A stretch of 64,000 nucleotides of DNA from Shewanella corallii (GCF_023349125.1 NZ_JAKIKT010000002.1:496001-560000), one strand, 5' to 3'; positions 18,511-27,908 are shown, counted from the first letter of the stretch. Numbers and translations are program-made. Notes: generated from the sequence alone by a model not told the origin.

Positions 18511-18666
18511 TGTCACCGACGCTCACCACAATTGGCCTCTTATGTCTGTCCAATATGTTGATGCTGTTTGACTGGATCTGAAAACCATAAGCGCGGTGTA
18601 CTTTATCTTTCGCAGTGAGTTCTAAATCAGGCACACCTAAACTCTCACTTTCGGGCCATGTTTGGG

Positions 18667-18672
18667 TATAAT
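18667..18672 (+). promoter_or_regulatory. -10 element before the DUF2960 gene
   Basis: A perfect TATAAT 45 bases before the start codon; no good -35 is visible at the right distance. Confidence 0.45.
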
Positions 18673-18717
18673 TGGCGCCGTTTAAGTCTATTTTGCAGTT
18701 TGTTTTAAGGAGCCATC

Positions 18718-18966
18718 ATGGCACGTCAGGTTGCTTACACCTTCAAAGGTGAAGCCAAAGTTATTAATTTTGCCTACGACAAGTATCACGACATGTTTGA
18801 GGCCGCCGCCGCAGCCGAAGGCATTGACCTGACCCGCTTCCTGGCGATGGAGCAGCAGGTGGCCATGACCTCCAAAGGCAATAAGGCTGTGCGCGACTAT
18901 CGTCTTAATGAATTTGCCCGTATGGGGTTCAAAGATATCCACTTTGTCCGCGAGGAAGAAGAGTAA
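18718..18966 (+). CDS. DUF2960 family protein
   Basis: An 82-residue soluble protein with alternating hydrophobic and charged helices and an acidic end (VREEEE). It matches the small DUF2960 family of Vibrio/Shewanella proteins as I recall it (MARQVAYTFKGEAKVINF start). An AAGGAG ribosome-binding site lies 7 bases upstream. Function unknown. Confidence 0.72.
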   Translation: MARQVAYTFKGEAKVINFAYDKYHDMFEAAAAAEGIDLTRFLAMEQQVAMTSKGNKAVRDYRLNEFARMGFKDIHFVREEEE

Positions 18967-19040
18967 TTCCGTAAGAGGCAGGGATTGGGTACACTCCTCG
19001 GAGTAAAACCAATAAAAACAATAACAACAGGGATGATTTT

Positions 19041-19550
19041 ATGCTGAATCCAGAACACGCCAATTTCCCCCGTGCCGGTTTCTTCCGCCGCATGGGTGCT
19101 ATGGTTTATGACCTGATGCTGGCGGTGGCCGTGTACATTTTTGCAGGCGCCATCGGCTTTGGCATCTTTACCCTGCTGGTGAAAGCAGGCCTGGTGGGCA
19201 TGCAGGGGCAGGAGCATATTTCCGATCTGCTTAACAACACCCCTTTGTATTCCGGCCTGTATCAGGTTTACCTGCTTATTTGTGTCGCCACCTTTTATGC
19301 TCTGTTCTGGAGCCGGGGTGGTCAAACACTGGGGATGCGTGCCTGGCGCCTTAAAGTCCAACACCCCAATGGTCAGAACATCAGTATCATTACCGCCTAC
19401 GCCAGAGTTGTTTGGTCTCTGTTGGGACTGGGTAACATTGCCATTCTGATGTCAGGGGAAAAACTGGCACTGCAGGACAGCATGACCCGCTCAGAAGTCG
19501 TGGTACTGTCCAAAGAAGCCAATCAGATGCGTAACTGGCACGGCGCCTGA
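19041..19550 (+). CDS. RDD family membrane protein
   Basis: A 169-residue inner-membrane protein with three to four TM segments and the RDD signature: Arg in AGFFRRMGAMVYDLML, the Asp in that helix, and the downstream TLGMRAWRLKVQ segment. RDD proteins are small membrane proteins; some act as Na+/H+ antiporters, most are uncharacterised. The stop lies 14 bases from the stop of the convergent AraC regulator. Confidence 0.85.
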   Translation: MLNPEHANFPRAGFFRRMGAMVYDLMLAVAVYIFAGAIGFGIFTLLVKAGLVGMQGQEHISDLLNNTPLYSGLYQVYLLICVATFYALFWSRGGQTLGMRAWRLKVQHPNGQNISIITAYARVVWSLLGLGNIAILMSGEKLALQDSMTRSEVVVLSKEANQMRNWHGA

Positions 19551-19563
19551 TACCTCTTCTGGT

Positions 19564-20337
19564 TTACTTACTGCGGTAATAACCGGGCGGATAAGGCATA
19601 TGGGCCTTGAATGCCTGAATAAAGGCGCTGCTGGACTCATATCCCAGCGCCTCTGCAATTTCACTGTTACTTTGATTGGCCCCCAACATCTTCAGCGCCA
19701 TCATTACCCTGACTTTTTGTCTCCAGGCGGAAAACCCCATACCAAAAGCCTGATTGAACAATCGATTCAATGTCCGGCTCGATGCCCCTACCTGACTTCC
19801 CCACTCCTCCAGTGAATGGCTTAATCCCGGCTGCTGACACAGGGCATTCACGATAGGGGATAAGCGTTTGTCCTGAGCTTTGGGCAAAAACAGAGGGTTC
19901 TCCCTGGCGCTGTGCAATCTATCCACCAACACCATCAGCAATCGCTGATTCTCCTCACTCATGGCAAAATCGTCCTGCCAGCTAGTCACCTCACCCAATA
20001 AGGCCTGCAACAGACTGTCGACCTCCAATGCTTTGACCCTGGTGCCCAGCTTACTGCCCCACCCGGCATCGATATACAGACTCTGCAGCTGACCACCGTC
20101 CCTGCAGGTGACGCAGTGCTCTATTCCGGGCGGTACCCACAACGCCTGATGTCTGGGTACCACAAACTCCCCCTGCAGGGTCTGGATGGTTAATACCGTA
20201 TTGTCGCTGTACATGAGTTGGCCAAAAACGTGAGTGTGGGGTAGAACCCGCTGCAACGGGTGCAGACGGACAACTCTGGGTTGCACAGGTCTGGACAGGT
20301 GTGCCGGGGATTGCGCTTGCTTGTCTCGCCAACTCAT
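19564..20337 (-). CDS. AraC family transcriptional regulator
   Basis: A 257-residue DNA-binding protein. The N-terminal ~110 residues form a cupin sensor (LPHTHVFGQLMYSD ... VVPRHQALWVPPGIEHCV). The C-terminal domain carries two helix-turn-helix units (SLEEWGSQVGASSRTLNRLF; NSEIAEALGYESSSAFIQAF) with the AraC ending YPPGYYR. It is divergent from an MFS gene 98 bases away, the usual layout for a local activator of an exporter. An inverted repeat TTGTCT / AGACAA lies in the gap. Confidence 0.88.
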   Translation of the reverse strand: MSWRDKQAQSPAHLSRPVQPRVVRLHPLQRVLPHTHVFGQLMYSDNTVLTIQTLQGEFVVPRHQALWVPPGIEHCVTCRDGGQLQSLYIDAGWGSKLGTRVKALEVDSLLQALLGEVTSWQDDFAMSEENQRLLMVLVDRLHSARENPLFLPKAQDKRLSPIVNALCQQPGLSHSLEEWGSQVGASSRTLNRLFNQAFGMGFSAWRQKVRVMMALKMLGANQSNSEIAEALGYESSSAFIQAFKAHMPYPPGYYRSK

Positions 20338-20338
20338 A

Positions 20339-20385
20339 TTGTCTGAATAGATAAACTTATTGTCATAAATTCGATATTAAGACAA
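20339..20385. promoter_or_regulatory. candidate operator between AraC gene and MFS gene
   Basis: TTGTCT (20339-20344) and AGACAA (20380-20385) form a 6-bp inverted repeat, with an additional TTGTCA at 20359-20364. The location between the divergent genes suggests a regulator-binding site; no experimental motif is known to me. Confidence 0.3.
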
Positions 20386-20435
20386 CGGAGGTTCGGGGTA
20401 AACTGGGTCTATTCACAATCCAACAACATCACACC

Positions 20436-21602
20436 ATGAGCAAATGGAAAACCCCCTACGGCTTTCTGGCAATTGCCACTGTCATCATGACCCTGAACTT
20501 TTCCGCCTGGAATGCCATGCTCAACAACTTCGCCATAGAGGTGGCCAGCTTCGATGGTGCCCAGATAGGCATTTTGCAGTCGCTGCGGGAAGTTCCGGGC
20601 TTCCTTGCCTTTACCGCCGTATTTGTGCTGCTGGTGGTTAAGGAACAAACCTTTGCCCTGTTGAGCCTGTGCCTGCTTTCTGTTGGCGTAGCACTGACCG
20701 GCTTCCTGCCCAGCATGTATGGGCTGTTTGCCACCACAGTGTTGATGTCAATTGGCTTTCACTACTTTGAAACTCTGAACCAATCACTGTCGCTGCAATG
20801 GTTTTCGCGGGCCGAAGCACCTGCCAAATTGGGCAAGCTGATGTCGGTTAAGTCCTTCTCTGCCCTGCTGGCTTTCAGCATGGTGTGGCTTGGATTTACC
20901 GCCTTTGATATCAGCTACAAGGCCATGTACCTGCTGGCCGGCAGTCTGGGCCTGCTGATGTGTCTGTATCTGGCCCTGATGATGCCCGCATTTCCCGAAC
21001 GCACCCCGCAAAGGCGCAAACTGGTATTGCGCAAACGCTACAGCCTCTACTATCTGCTGACCTTCCTGTCAGGTGCCAGAAGACAGATTTTTATGGTGTT
21101 TGCCGGTTTCCTGATGGTGGAGAAGTTTGGCTACAGCGTGGCGGATATCACCGCTCTGTATATGCTCAATCATCTGGTGAACTTCTTTATTGCGCCGATG
21201 ATTGGCCGCTGGATTGGCCGGGTGGGTGAGCAAAAAGCGCTGACCATAGAGTACTTGGGCCTCATAGTGGTGTTTGTTGGCTATGGCCTGGTCAACAATG
21301 CTGAGATGGCCGCCGCACTGTATGTGATTGACCATCTGTTCTTCGCCCTGTCGATTGCCATTAAAACCTACTTTCAGAAGATTGCCGATGAGGGGGATAT
21401 CGCGGCTACCTCAGGTGTCAGTTTTACCATCAACCATATCGCAGCCGTTGTTATCCCGGCACTGTTTGGCTTGCTATGGCTAGTGAACCCCTCCTGGGTC
21501 TTTTATCTGGGCGCTTTGCTGGCATTGATGAGTCTGCTGGCCAGTCAGTTTATTAACCGGGATTTGGCTAAAGGACCATTGGAGCTTGCGGCAGAGCATT
21601 AG
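20436..21602 (+). CDS. MFS transporter
   Basis: A 388-residue major facilitator with about 12 hydrophobic segments and a basic central loop (PERTPQRRKLVLRKRYS). Helix signatures include FEGQIGIL-like DGAQIGILQSLREVPGFLAF and WIGRVGEQKAL between TM8 and TM9. Likely a drug or metabolite exporter, controlled by the divergent AraC-type regulator. Substrate unknown. No clear ribosome-binding site is visible. Confidence 0.82.
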   Translation: MSKWKTPYGFLAIATVIMTLNFSAWNAMLNNFAIEVASFDGAQIGILQSLREVPGFLAFTAVFVLLVVKEQTFALLSLCLLSVGVALTGFLPSMYGLFATTVLMSIGFHYFETLNQSLSLQWFSRAEAPAKLGKLMSVKSFSALLAFSMVWLGFTAFDISYKAMYLLAGSLGLLMCLYLALMMPAFPERTPQRRKLVLRKRYSLYYLLTFLSGARRQIFMVFAGFLMVEKFGYSVADITALYMLNHLVNFFIAPMIGRWIGRVGEQKALTIEYLGLIVVFVGYGLVNNAEMAAALYVIDHLFFALSIAIKTYFQKIADEGDIAATSGVSFTINHIAAVVIPALFGLLWLVNPSWVFYLGALLALMSLLASQFINRDLAKGPLELAAEH

Positions 21603-21629
21603 TGATTGAAAGTGGTGGGAACAGGTAAA

Positions 21630-21655
21630 CAAAAGGCGCTCAATGAGCGCCTTCT
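21630..21655. terminator. bidirectional terminator, MFS / TonB receptor
   Basis: AAAAGGCGCTCA / TGAGCGCCTTC palindrome between convergent genes, with a T-run on the minus strand. Its core is almost the same palindrome as the terminator at 23729. Confidence 0.8.
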
Positions 21656-21674
21656 TCATCAGAGAATGAGTTAA

Positions 21675-23591
21675 TTAAAAGCGCCAGATCAATGAGGCTC
21701 TGATATCCCGGCCAGGATCCAGAGTTCCTTTAGCGACGATATTGTTTTCGCCGTAACTGGCGTGGTCGCGATACACCTTATCAAACAGATTATTGACTGC
21801 CAGATTGAGCTGCAGGCTCTCATTGGCCAGTGGCTGCCACTGCAGGTAGATATCATGCAGTGCATAGCCTGGCTTTTCCGGGTAGCCCTCAGCCACATCA
21901 GTCAGTCTCTCGGTAAAGCGTCCGGTGTAACCGGCCTGCAAATAATCGGAAAACGCCCAGCTCAAGTTAGCCACCCAATTGTCACCTGTGGCCGTCCCCA
22001 GGCTCTTACTGTCATCATTCAGGGGCTGATCGTTCAGCTCTGGCCTGACATGGCTGTAACCTATGCTGGCGCTCAACTGCTGCCAATCATAAACAGCGCG
22101 CAGGTGATAGCCCTTACTGTCCAGCTCCCCCACATTCATTAAGTATCTGTCACCACTACTGTCTGTCGAAATTTCCACGGCATTATCAATTTTGGTGCGA
22201 TAAATCTGGGCCGACAGCCTCAGGTTCTGCCAACTGTAATCCACCCCAAGCTCAAGATTCTTCGCTTTTTCAGCTTCCCTGTCCGGGTGGCTGGAGGGGC
22301 CATCCAGACGGAAAATCTCCCTGACCATAGCGCCACGCAATGCCTCAGCATAACCCGCATAAACCTGGAGGTTGGTGAGCAACTGATAACTGGTCGAAAT
22401 ATTGGGACTAAAGCCGGAATGGCTCAGCTCTGTGCCCTTACTTTCGGTCAACTCGTAGTCGTCATAACGGCCACCGGCGCTTATCTGCCAGTCTGAAGTC
22501 AGCTGCCAATCGGCTTGCGTATAAAGCCCCATGACTCTGCCTTCGTCAGTGTCGCTGCCATAGGTTGGGCTCGATAAACTGCCCTCATCCTCGCGCCAGT
22601 CCACACCATAAGTCAGGATGACATCACCTATTTCACTGGCGTTACGAACATCCAAACCGGTACTGTCCACTTCACCCAGATAGTCTCCCCAGGGACCTTC
22701 AATATGCTCCAGCGACACATGGTTTTGGTACAGCACAGCATTCAACGCCAACAGGGGTGACTCAGTATCCAGGCTGTAGCCGATATGGCTGGTTCTGCGT
22801 TTCACTTCCTGGTTAATAGCCTGGTTTTTAAAGCTCTCTTGCCATTGAGGTCTGTGGTAACGGAATGCCTCATCGACTCGACTGTCAAATCCCACTTTAA
22901 TCGTTTGAGAGTCACTGATATCGGCCACCAGCTTGGCAAAGCCAACATGCTCTTCAGACCCGGTGTGAGGCTGGGGAATGCCATTGCCATCCTCAAAATC
23001 ATCGTGATCATTGTATTGATAGCTGGCCAGCACACCTATGTCGTCCGTGAGCAGTGCGGCGCCACTGATGCTGGTTTCCAGGCCATCGGTATTACTGAAG
23101 TAGGAGGCTTTAAGTGCTCCGGCAAAACGTTCGCCATCAGACACCATTGCAGCTGGCTCCTTAGTGGTAAAACGGATAGCGCCACCAAGCGCACCTGGGC
23201 CATTGGTCGCCCGTCCTGCTCCAGGAATCACCACCACAGATTGCAGCAGGTCGGCCTCCACGGCGATACGTCCCTGATGATGGTAAAGATAAGCAGGTTG
23301 CGGCACACCATCTATGGTGACATTCAGCAAGGTGTCTTCCAGCCCCCGCACATAAACCTTCTGGCTTACCGGGCTGCCGCCGCCGACATTGATCTCAGCA
23401 TTTGAACTGAAAATATCACTCATGCTGTTGGCGATATCCCTTTCAATGGTATCTGAGTTAACCACCACCTCCGACGCCGATAGTGGCGTTCCCATGACCT
23501 CAATGACTTCCGGCGTCTGTTCTGCCATCACCGGTCCAGACAAAGCCAGGGTCACTCCCAGACTCAGGGCTGATCTTTTTGAACACCACAT
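21675..23591 (-). CDS. TonB-dependent outer-membrane receptor
   Basis: A 638-residue receptor: Sec signal peptide ending VMA, a TonB box-like VIEVMGT, a plug domain (YVRGLEDTLLNVTIDGVPQP ... GRATNGPGALGGAIRFTT) and a 22-strand barrel ending in ASLIWRF with terminal Phe. The plug resembles the heme/hemoglobin receptor group, but the FRAP and NPNL motifs expected in the barrel read LRGA and HPDR, so heme is doubtful. Import of an iron chelate or another metal complex is the family default. AAGGA selects the ATG at 23591 over a GTG 6 bases upstream. Its promoter carries a Fur-like site. Confidence 0.88.
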   Translation of the reverse strand: MWCSKRSALSLGVTLALSGPVMAEQTPEVIEVMGTPLSASEVVVNSDTIERDIANSMSDIFSSNAEINVGGGSPVSQKVYVRGLEDTLLNVTIDGVPQPAYLYHHQGRIAVEADLLQSVVVIPGAGRATNGPGALGGAIRFTTKEPAAMVSDGERFAGALKASYFSNTDGLETSISGAALLTDDIGVLASYQYNDHDDFEDGNGIPQPHTGSEEHVGFAKLVADISDSQTIKVGFDSRVDEAFRYHRPQWQESFKNQAINQEVKRRTSHIGYSLDTESPLLALNAVLYQNHVSLEHIEGPWGDYLGEVDSTGLDVRNASEIGDVILTYGVDWREDEGSLSSPTYGSDTDEGRVMGLYTQADWQLTSDWQISAGGRYDDYELTESKGTELSHSGFSPNISTSYQLLTNLQVYAGYAEALRGAMVREIFRLDGPSSHPDREAEKAKNLELGVDYSWQNLRLSAQIYRTKIDNAVEISTDSSGDRYLMNVGELDSKGYHLRAVYDWQQLSASIGYSHVRPELNDQPLNDDSKSLGTATGDNWVANLSWAFSDYLQAGYTGRFTERLTDVAEGYPEKPGYALHDIYLQWQPLANESLQLNLAVNNLFDKVYRDHASYGENNIVAKGTLDPGRDIRASLIWRF

Positions 23592-23610
23592 AAGCACATC
23601 CTTTTATACA

Positions 23611-23629
23611 AATGAAAACGATTCGCGAT
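23611..23629 (-). promoter_or_regulatory. Fur-like site at the TonB receptor promoter
   Basis: The + strand reads AATGAAAACGATTCGCGAT, close to the AATGANAATNATTNNC form of Shewanella/enteric Fur boxes. It covers the predicted transcription start of the receptor gene, the expected position for a repressor. Match is incomplete. Confidence 0.4.
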
Positions 23630-23632
23630 CGC

Positions 23633-23660
23633 ATTATCAACATATGTATCTGGATGTAAA
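23633..23660 (-). promoter_or_regulatory. sigma70 promoter of the TonB receptor gene
   Basis: On the minus strand TTTACA (23660-23655), 16-base spacer, GATAAT (23638-23633); start of transcription expected near 23626, about 35 bases before the ATG. Confidence 0.6.
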
Positions 23661-23728
23661 GCGTTTAGCTAAAATAGTCTTGTAGTCTGGCAACATACCA
23701 ACAACGCAGGGTTATTAGTGCAGGCATG

Positions 23729-23756
23729 AAAAAGGCGCTCATTGAGCGCCTTTTAT
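23729..23756 (-). terminator. terminator of the lptFG operon
   Basis: GGCGCTCA-AT/TGAGCGCC palindrome with runs of A and T on either side, 20 bases after the lptG stop on the minus strand. Confidence 0.82.
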
Positions 23757-23775
23757 TGGAGTTTTCAGCCTGGGG

Positions 23776-24834
23776 TTACCGCCGGATAAAGTAGAGTGCC
23801 ACCCCGGTAAACAGCAGGCTGGGCGCAATAGCGCCAATAGCCGGAGGCAGTTCATACACCATACTCATGGGGCCAAAAATCTCATTACAGATATAGAAAC
23901 TGAAACCGGCAACCACGCCAAGCAAAACACGTGCGCCCATGGTCACCGTACGCAGCGGCCCAAACACAAATGACAGTGCTACCAGCATCATGACAGCGAC
24001 AGTAATCGGCTGCATGATCTTGCGCCACAGCGCTAACTCATAGCGGCTCGGGTCCTGATTGTTGACCTTGAGGTAGTCCAGATAATCCACCAGCCCCTCA
24101 ATAGACAGTGCTTCAGGCTTAATGGACACAATATTCAACTTATCCGGTGTCAGTGTTGAGTGCCATAGCTCGGTATCCAACTCCTCCATACTGACCTTAT
24201 CCGGGGTGATCTCGGTATGAGTTACATTACGCATCTGCCAGGCATCATTCTGAAACACTGCAGATTCAGCATGGATAACATCGGTCAGGGTTTGGTCAGC
24301 GTCAAACTTATATTGAGTAATATTGCCCAGCTGATTCATATCAACCACTTCGCCAATATTCACAAACAGGTCGCCGTCTTTGGCCCAAATTCCCCTGTGG
24401 GATTGAATAAAACTGCCACCGGAAACCTGCTTGGCCTTCATATCAATGGCTTTCTGTTCAGCGACCGGTGCCCCCCATTCTCCCAGCGCCATCACCAGCA
24501 ACATCAGCGGTACTGCGGTTTTCATCGCTGACATGGTGATTTGCAACCGTGACATACCGGATGCCTGCATCACCACCAACTCTGAGTTGGATGCCAGCAT
24601 ACCCATGCCGATCAAAGCTCCCAGCAGCACAGCCATAGGGAAGAACATTTCAATATCACGGGGCACCAGAAACAGCACATAAATGGCTGCGTCACCCATA
24701 CCATAGGCACCACGTCCAACGTGTCTGAGCTGATCCACCCATTTGATGATGCCGGACAGGCCGGTCAGAACCAGCAGGCAAAGCGCAGAGGTACTGAGCA
24801 GGACACGCGCGATATACCAGTCAAGTATCTTCAC
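23776..24834 (-). CDS. lptG: LptG, LPS export ABC transporter permease
   Basis: A 352-residue inner-membrane protein of the LptB2FG complex that extracts LPS from the inner membrane and passes it to the LptC/A bridge. TM segments at both ends surround a periplasmic beta-jellyroll (residues ~130-260); KILDWYIARVLLSTSALCLL is the family N-terminus. The start is a GTG at 24834, overlapping the lptF stop by 4 bases (GTGA), which rejects the longer upstream reading. Second gene of the lptF-lptG operon. Confidence 0.93.
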   Translation of the reverse strand: MKILDWYIARVLLSTSALCLLVLTGLSGIIKWVDQLRHVGRGAYGMGDAAIYVLFLVPRDIEMFFPMAVLLGALIGMGMLASNSELVVMQASGMSRLQITMSAMKTAVPLMLLVMALGEWGAPVAEQKAIDMKAKQVSGGSFIQSHRGIWAKDGDLFVNIGEVVDMNQLGNITQYKFDADQTLTDVIHAESAVFQNDAWQMRNVTHTEITPDKVSMEELDTELWHSTLTPDKLNIVSIKPEALSIEGLVDYLDYLKVNNQDPSRYELALWRKIMQPITVAVMMLVALSFVFGPLRTVTMGARVLLGVVAGFSFYICNEIFGPMSMVYELPPAIGAIAPSLLFTGVALYFIRR

Positions 24835-25943
24835 GACGCCACCTTCTTGCGTTTGAAAAATCCGAACACCTTCATCCCAACAGGTCGCTCCTTGCCCAGT
24901 AGCATAAAGCCCATTATCAAGGCCGTTATATGTATCCACCACATGCCGAGGAAACCGGGAATCACCTCGTCCTCAAGTGCCTTACGCCCCGCCACCATCA
25001 GGCCGAAATAGCCCAGATACAGCAAGATAGCCGGCAGCATCTTGGCGAATTTCCCCTGACGCACGTTGACCCGGGACAGGGGCACAGCAATCAGAGTCAA
25101 CAGGGGAATTGCAATGGGTATCGCCAAACGCCAGTGGAACTCAGCATTGGCTTCCGGGGTATCCAGCTTCATCAGTTCGCCGATTGGCAAGGCGGACATC
25201 TTACGGCGACGCTGGTCCACAGGCTGCTCTTTAATCTGCATGCCATAGCCACCAAAATCGATTATCTGGTAGTTCTTCGCCATGGGGGAGCCCTGATAGC
25301 GACTGCCATCAGTAAGTTCAAGATGCTGACTGCCTGAACTCTCTTCCACCACACGGCCATCTTTGGCAACGACAATATTGGTCATACCCGCCTGCTCATC
25401 CGGATCCGGCAGCTGGGCCACAAACACATTATTCAGGGTGTTGTCTTTGCCAATTTTCTCGACAAACAGCACGGCACGGCCATTGGGGCTGGTCTGGAAT
25501 CGCCCCTGCACCAGCGCCGCCAATCCGGCGTCAGATTGAGCCTGTTCCAGCACCTGATTCTGCTTTTCTTCTGCCCAGGGCGCCACATAAACAGACAAAT
25601 AGCCCGTTAGCAGCATGTTTGCCACCGCCAGTAACAGGGTCACCCGGGTGACATACCACTCACTGACACCAACGCCGTGAAATATCACCATTTCGTTTTC
25701 AGCGTACATTCGGCCATGGGCCAGCAGTATCCCTAAAAACAGGCTGAGGGGCAGTACCAAAACGGCCAGACTGGGCAAATTAAGCCCAAGCAGGGTCATC
25801 ACTAATGAGGCGGGGAATTCTCCATCGGAGGCATCTGCCAGCACTCTCACGAAATGCTGACTGATAAAAATAGTTAACAGTACCAAAAGTACCGCGATTT
25901 GCGCCTTTAAAACTTCTCGAATCAGGTATCTAAATACAATCAC
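24831..25943 (-). CDS. lptF: LptF, LPS export ABC transporter permease
   Basis: A 370-residue partner of LptG: N-terminal TM region (MIVFRYLIREVLKAQIAVLL), periplasmic jellyroll (~110-260) with RGDGR-like FQTSPNGRAVLFVEKI, then three C-terminal TM segments and a basic tail. Divergent from pepA across a 385-base gap, the same layout as in E. coli. Translationally coupled to lptG. Confidence 0.94.
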   Translation of the reverse strand: MIVFRYLIREVLKAQIAVLLVLLTIFISQHFVRVLADASDGEFPASLVMTLLGLNLPSLAVLVLPLSLFLGILLAHGRMYAENEMVIFHGVGVSEWYVTRVTLLLAVANMLLTGYLSVYVAPWAEEKQNQVLEQAQSDAGLAALVQGRFQTSPNGRAVLFVEKIGKDNTLNNVFVAQLPDPDEQAGMTNIVVAKDGRVVEESSGSQHLELTDGSRYQGSPMAKNYQIIDFGGYGMQIKEQPVDQRRRKMSALPIGELMKLDTPEANAEFHWRLAIPIAIPLLTLIAVPLSRVNVRQGKFAKMLPAILLYLGYFGLMVAGRKALEDEVIPGFLGMWWIHITALIMGFMLLGKERPVGMKVFGFFKRKKVAS

Positions 25944-25998
25944 AGGCTGAATCCGGTATCTAAACTTATCATTTTACTGGTAACAGACGGACTTTCAT

Positions 25999-26011
25999 GT
26001 AAACTGTTTAC
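25999..26011. promoter_or_regulatory. palindrome in the lptF-pepA divergent region
   Basis: GTAAACTGTTTAC is a perfect 6-1-6 palindrome 56 bases before the lptF start. The position suits an operator for either gene. No matching regulator consensus is recognised. Confidence 0.3.
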
Positions 26012-26078
26012 TTTTGATAGTTTTCTGACCAGCTCCCACGGTAGCCGACAGGGTTTAAATGTCAAATGAAGCCTTCTA

Positions 26079-26262
26079 CAGGGAGTTGAAGTTCCCGGAG
26101 AAATCTTCTGGAACGGGCCTAAAAAGGTAACCGCCAGGTGCAGGCCCCATCACTCAGTCAGGAAACTTAGCCAGACTGATTTTCCGCTCGCTGACTGACA
26201 GCGAACTGGCTTATCACATCATGGTTTGGCTAACAATCGGCAGACTCACCGCGCCGTGCCGA
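26079..26262 (+). ncRNA. structured leader upstream of pepA
   Basis: Within the 385-base gap five stem-loops follow one another on the pepA strand: GGGAGT/GTTCCC (about 26079-26094), GGGCCT/AGGCCC (26115-26120 with 26142-26147), TCAGTC..GG/CC..GACTGA (26154-26179), TCGCTG/CAGCGA (26188-26204) and TCGGCA/TGCCGA (26237-26262). An A/T-rich linker then leads to the AGGAG of pepA. A short reading frame of 23 codons with an ATG at 26059 runs over the first stems. It could be a long 5' UTR or an independent small RNA. I do not recognise an Rfam class. Confidence 0.45.
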
Positions 26263-26328
26263 ACGCAGGTACAAGGCGGTATTATCTAATAAATATAAAA
26301 ATTTGTCTTTAAGAATCTAGGAGTGCTC

Positions 26329-27837
26329 ATGGAGTTTAGCGTAAAGAGCGGAAGCCCCGAAAAACAACGCTCGGCCTGTATTGTGGTTGGAGTTTATGAG
26401 CCCCGGCGCTTATCAGGTATCGCCGAGCAGTTGGACAAAATCAGCGAAGGTTACATCAGCAATTTGCTGCGTCGCGGCGATTTGGAAGGGAAGCCGGGCC
26501 AGATGCTGCTTTTGCATCATGTACCAAATGTTCTCAGTGAGCGCGTACTACTGGTTGGTTGTGGTAAAGAGCGGGAACTGGACGAGCGCCAGTACAAGCA
26601 AATTATCGCCAAAACCATCAATACTCTGAACGAAACCGGCTCCATGGAAGCAGTCTGCTTCCTGACCGAACTGCACGTCAAAGGTCGCGATACCTATTGG
26701 AAGGTACGCCAGGCCGTCGAAACCACCAACGCCAGTCTGTACAGCTTTGACGCGCTGAAAACCCGCAAAGGCGAGCATCGTCGTCCACTGCGCAAACTGG
26801 TATTCAACGTTCCAACCCGTCGTGAACTCACCGTTGGCGAGCGCGCTATTGAGCAAGGTGAAGCGGTTTCTGCCGGTATCCACCTGTGTCGCGACGTGGC
26901 CAACATGCCACCGAATATCTGTAACCCGGCTTACCTGGCCTCTCAGGCCCGCCAAATGGGTGAACAGTATGACAAGCTGGACGTGACTACTGTCGGCGAA
27001 GAGCAGATGGCAGAACTGGGCATGAACTCTTATCTGGCTGTAGGCCGCGGCAGTGCCAATGAGTCCATCATGACAGTGATGCACTACAAGGGCTCTCTGA
27101 ATGCCACTGAAAAGCCAATTGTACTGGTTGGTAAAGGTCTGACCTTCGACTCCGGCGGTATCTCCCTGAAGCCGGGTGAAGCCATGGATGAGATGAAGTA
27201 CGACATGGGTGGCGCAGCCGGCGTTATCGGTACCATGAAGGCGATCTGTGAAATGGACCTGCCGGTGAATGTGATTGGCGTTTTGGCTGGCTGTGAAAAC
27301 ATGCCATCCGGCACCGCTTATCGTCCCGGTGACATTCTGACCACAATGTCAGGTCAGACAGTGGAAGTATTGAACACAGACGCCGAAGGCCGTTTGGTGC
27401 TGTGTGACGTGCTGACCTACGTTGAGCGTTTCGACCCTGAAGTGGTTGTTGATACTGCAACTCTAACCGGTGCCTGTGTGATTGCCCTAGGTAAACACGC
27501 CTCAGGTCTTTTCTCCGGTCACAACCCGCTGGCCCATGAACTGCTGAACGCAGGTGAGCAATCCGGTGACCGTGCATGGCGCATGCCACTGTGGGATGAG
27601 TATCAGGAGATGCTGGAAAGCCCATTTGCCGACATGACCAATCTAGGTGGTCGCCCTGCAGGTTCCATTACCGCAGCCTGCTTCCTGTCCCGCTTCACCA
27701 AGAAGTATCACTGGGCGCATATCGACGTTGCAGGTACAGCCTGGAATAGTGGTGCCAACAAAGGTTCAACCGGCCGTCCGGTACCTCTGCTGACTCAGTT
27801 TGTGATTAACCGCGCTGGCGTAGGTCACGACGAGTAA
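26329..27837 (+). CDS. pepA: PepA, leucyl aminopeptidase (M17)
   Basis: A 502-residue cytosolic, two-metal aminopeptidase, hexameric in the family. Motifs: [31 protein letters not shown] and the M17 signature [10 protein letters not shown]. In E. coli PepA also binds DNA (Xer recombination, carAB control). AGGAG five bases upstream favours the ATG at 26329 over a GTG 6 bases earlier; length then nearly equals E. coli PepA (503). Unlike in E. coli, holC and valS do not follow; a terminator and 11 kb of other genes do. Confidence 0.95.
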   Translation: MEFSVKSGSPEKQRSACIVVGVYEPRRLSGIAEQLDKISEGYISNLLRRGDLEGKPGQMLLLHHVPNVLSERVLLVGCGKERELDERQYKQIIAKTINTLNETGSMEAVCFLTELHVKGRDTYWKVRQAVETTNASLYSFDALKTRKGEHRRPLRKLVFNVPTRRELTVGERAIEQGEAVSAGIHLCRDVANMPPNICNPAYLASQARQMGEQYDKLDVTTVGEEQMAELGMNSYLAVGRGSANESIMTVMHYKGSLNATEKPIVLVGKGLTFDSGGISLKPGEAMDEMKYDMGGAAGVIGTMKAICEMDLPVNVIGVLAGCENMPSGTAYRPGDILTTMSGQTVEVLNTDAEGRLVLCDVLTYVERFDPEVVVDTATLTGACVIALGKHASGLFSGHNPLAHELLNAGEQSGDRAWRMPLWDEYQEMLESPFADMTNLGGRPAGSITAACFLSRFTKKYHWAHIDVAGTAWNSGANKGSTGRPVPLLTQFVINRAGVGHDE

Positions 27838-27857
27838 TCACACTTGTCAGTACACAG

Positions 27858-27886
27858 AAAAGCGAAGCTCAGGCTTCGCTTTTTTA
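27858..27886 (+). terminator. pepA terminator
   Basis: AAAAGCGAAGC, short loop, GCTTCGC followed by six T, about 20 bases after the pepA stop. Also flanked by A's for use by the convergent GFA gene. Confidence 0.88.
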
Positions 27887-27908
27887 TTGTCTGAACGATA
27901 TGAACAGT

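Noticed and set aside
22785..23405. 206-codon open frame antisense to the TonB receptor
   Set aside because: Overlaps conserved plug and barrel codons on the other strand; no ribosome-binding site or recognisable sequence.
23625..23632. GCGATCGC octamer (HIP1-like) near the TonB promoter
   Set aside because: Single occurrence seen; the highly iterated palindrome belongs to cyanobacteria. It simply overlaps the promoter and Fur-like region.
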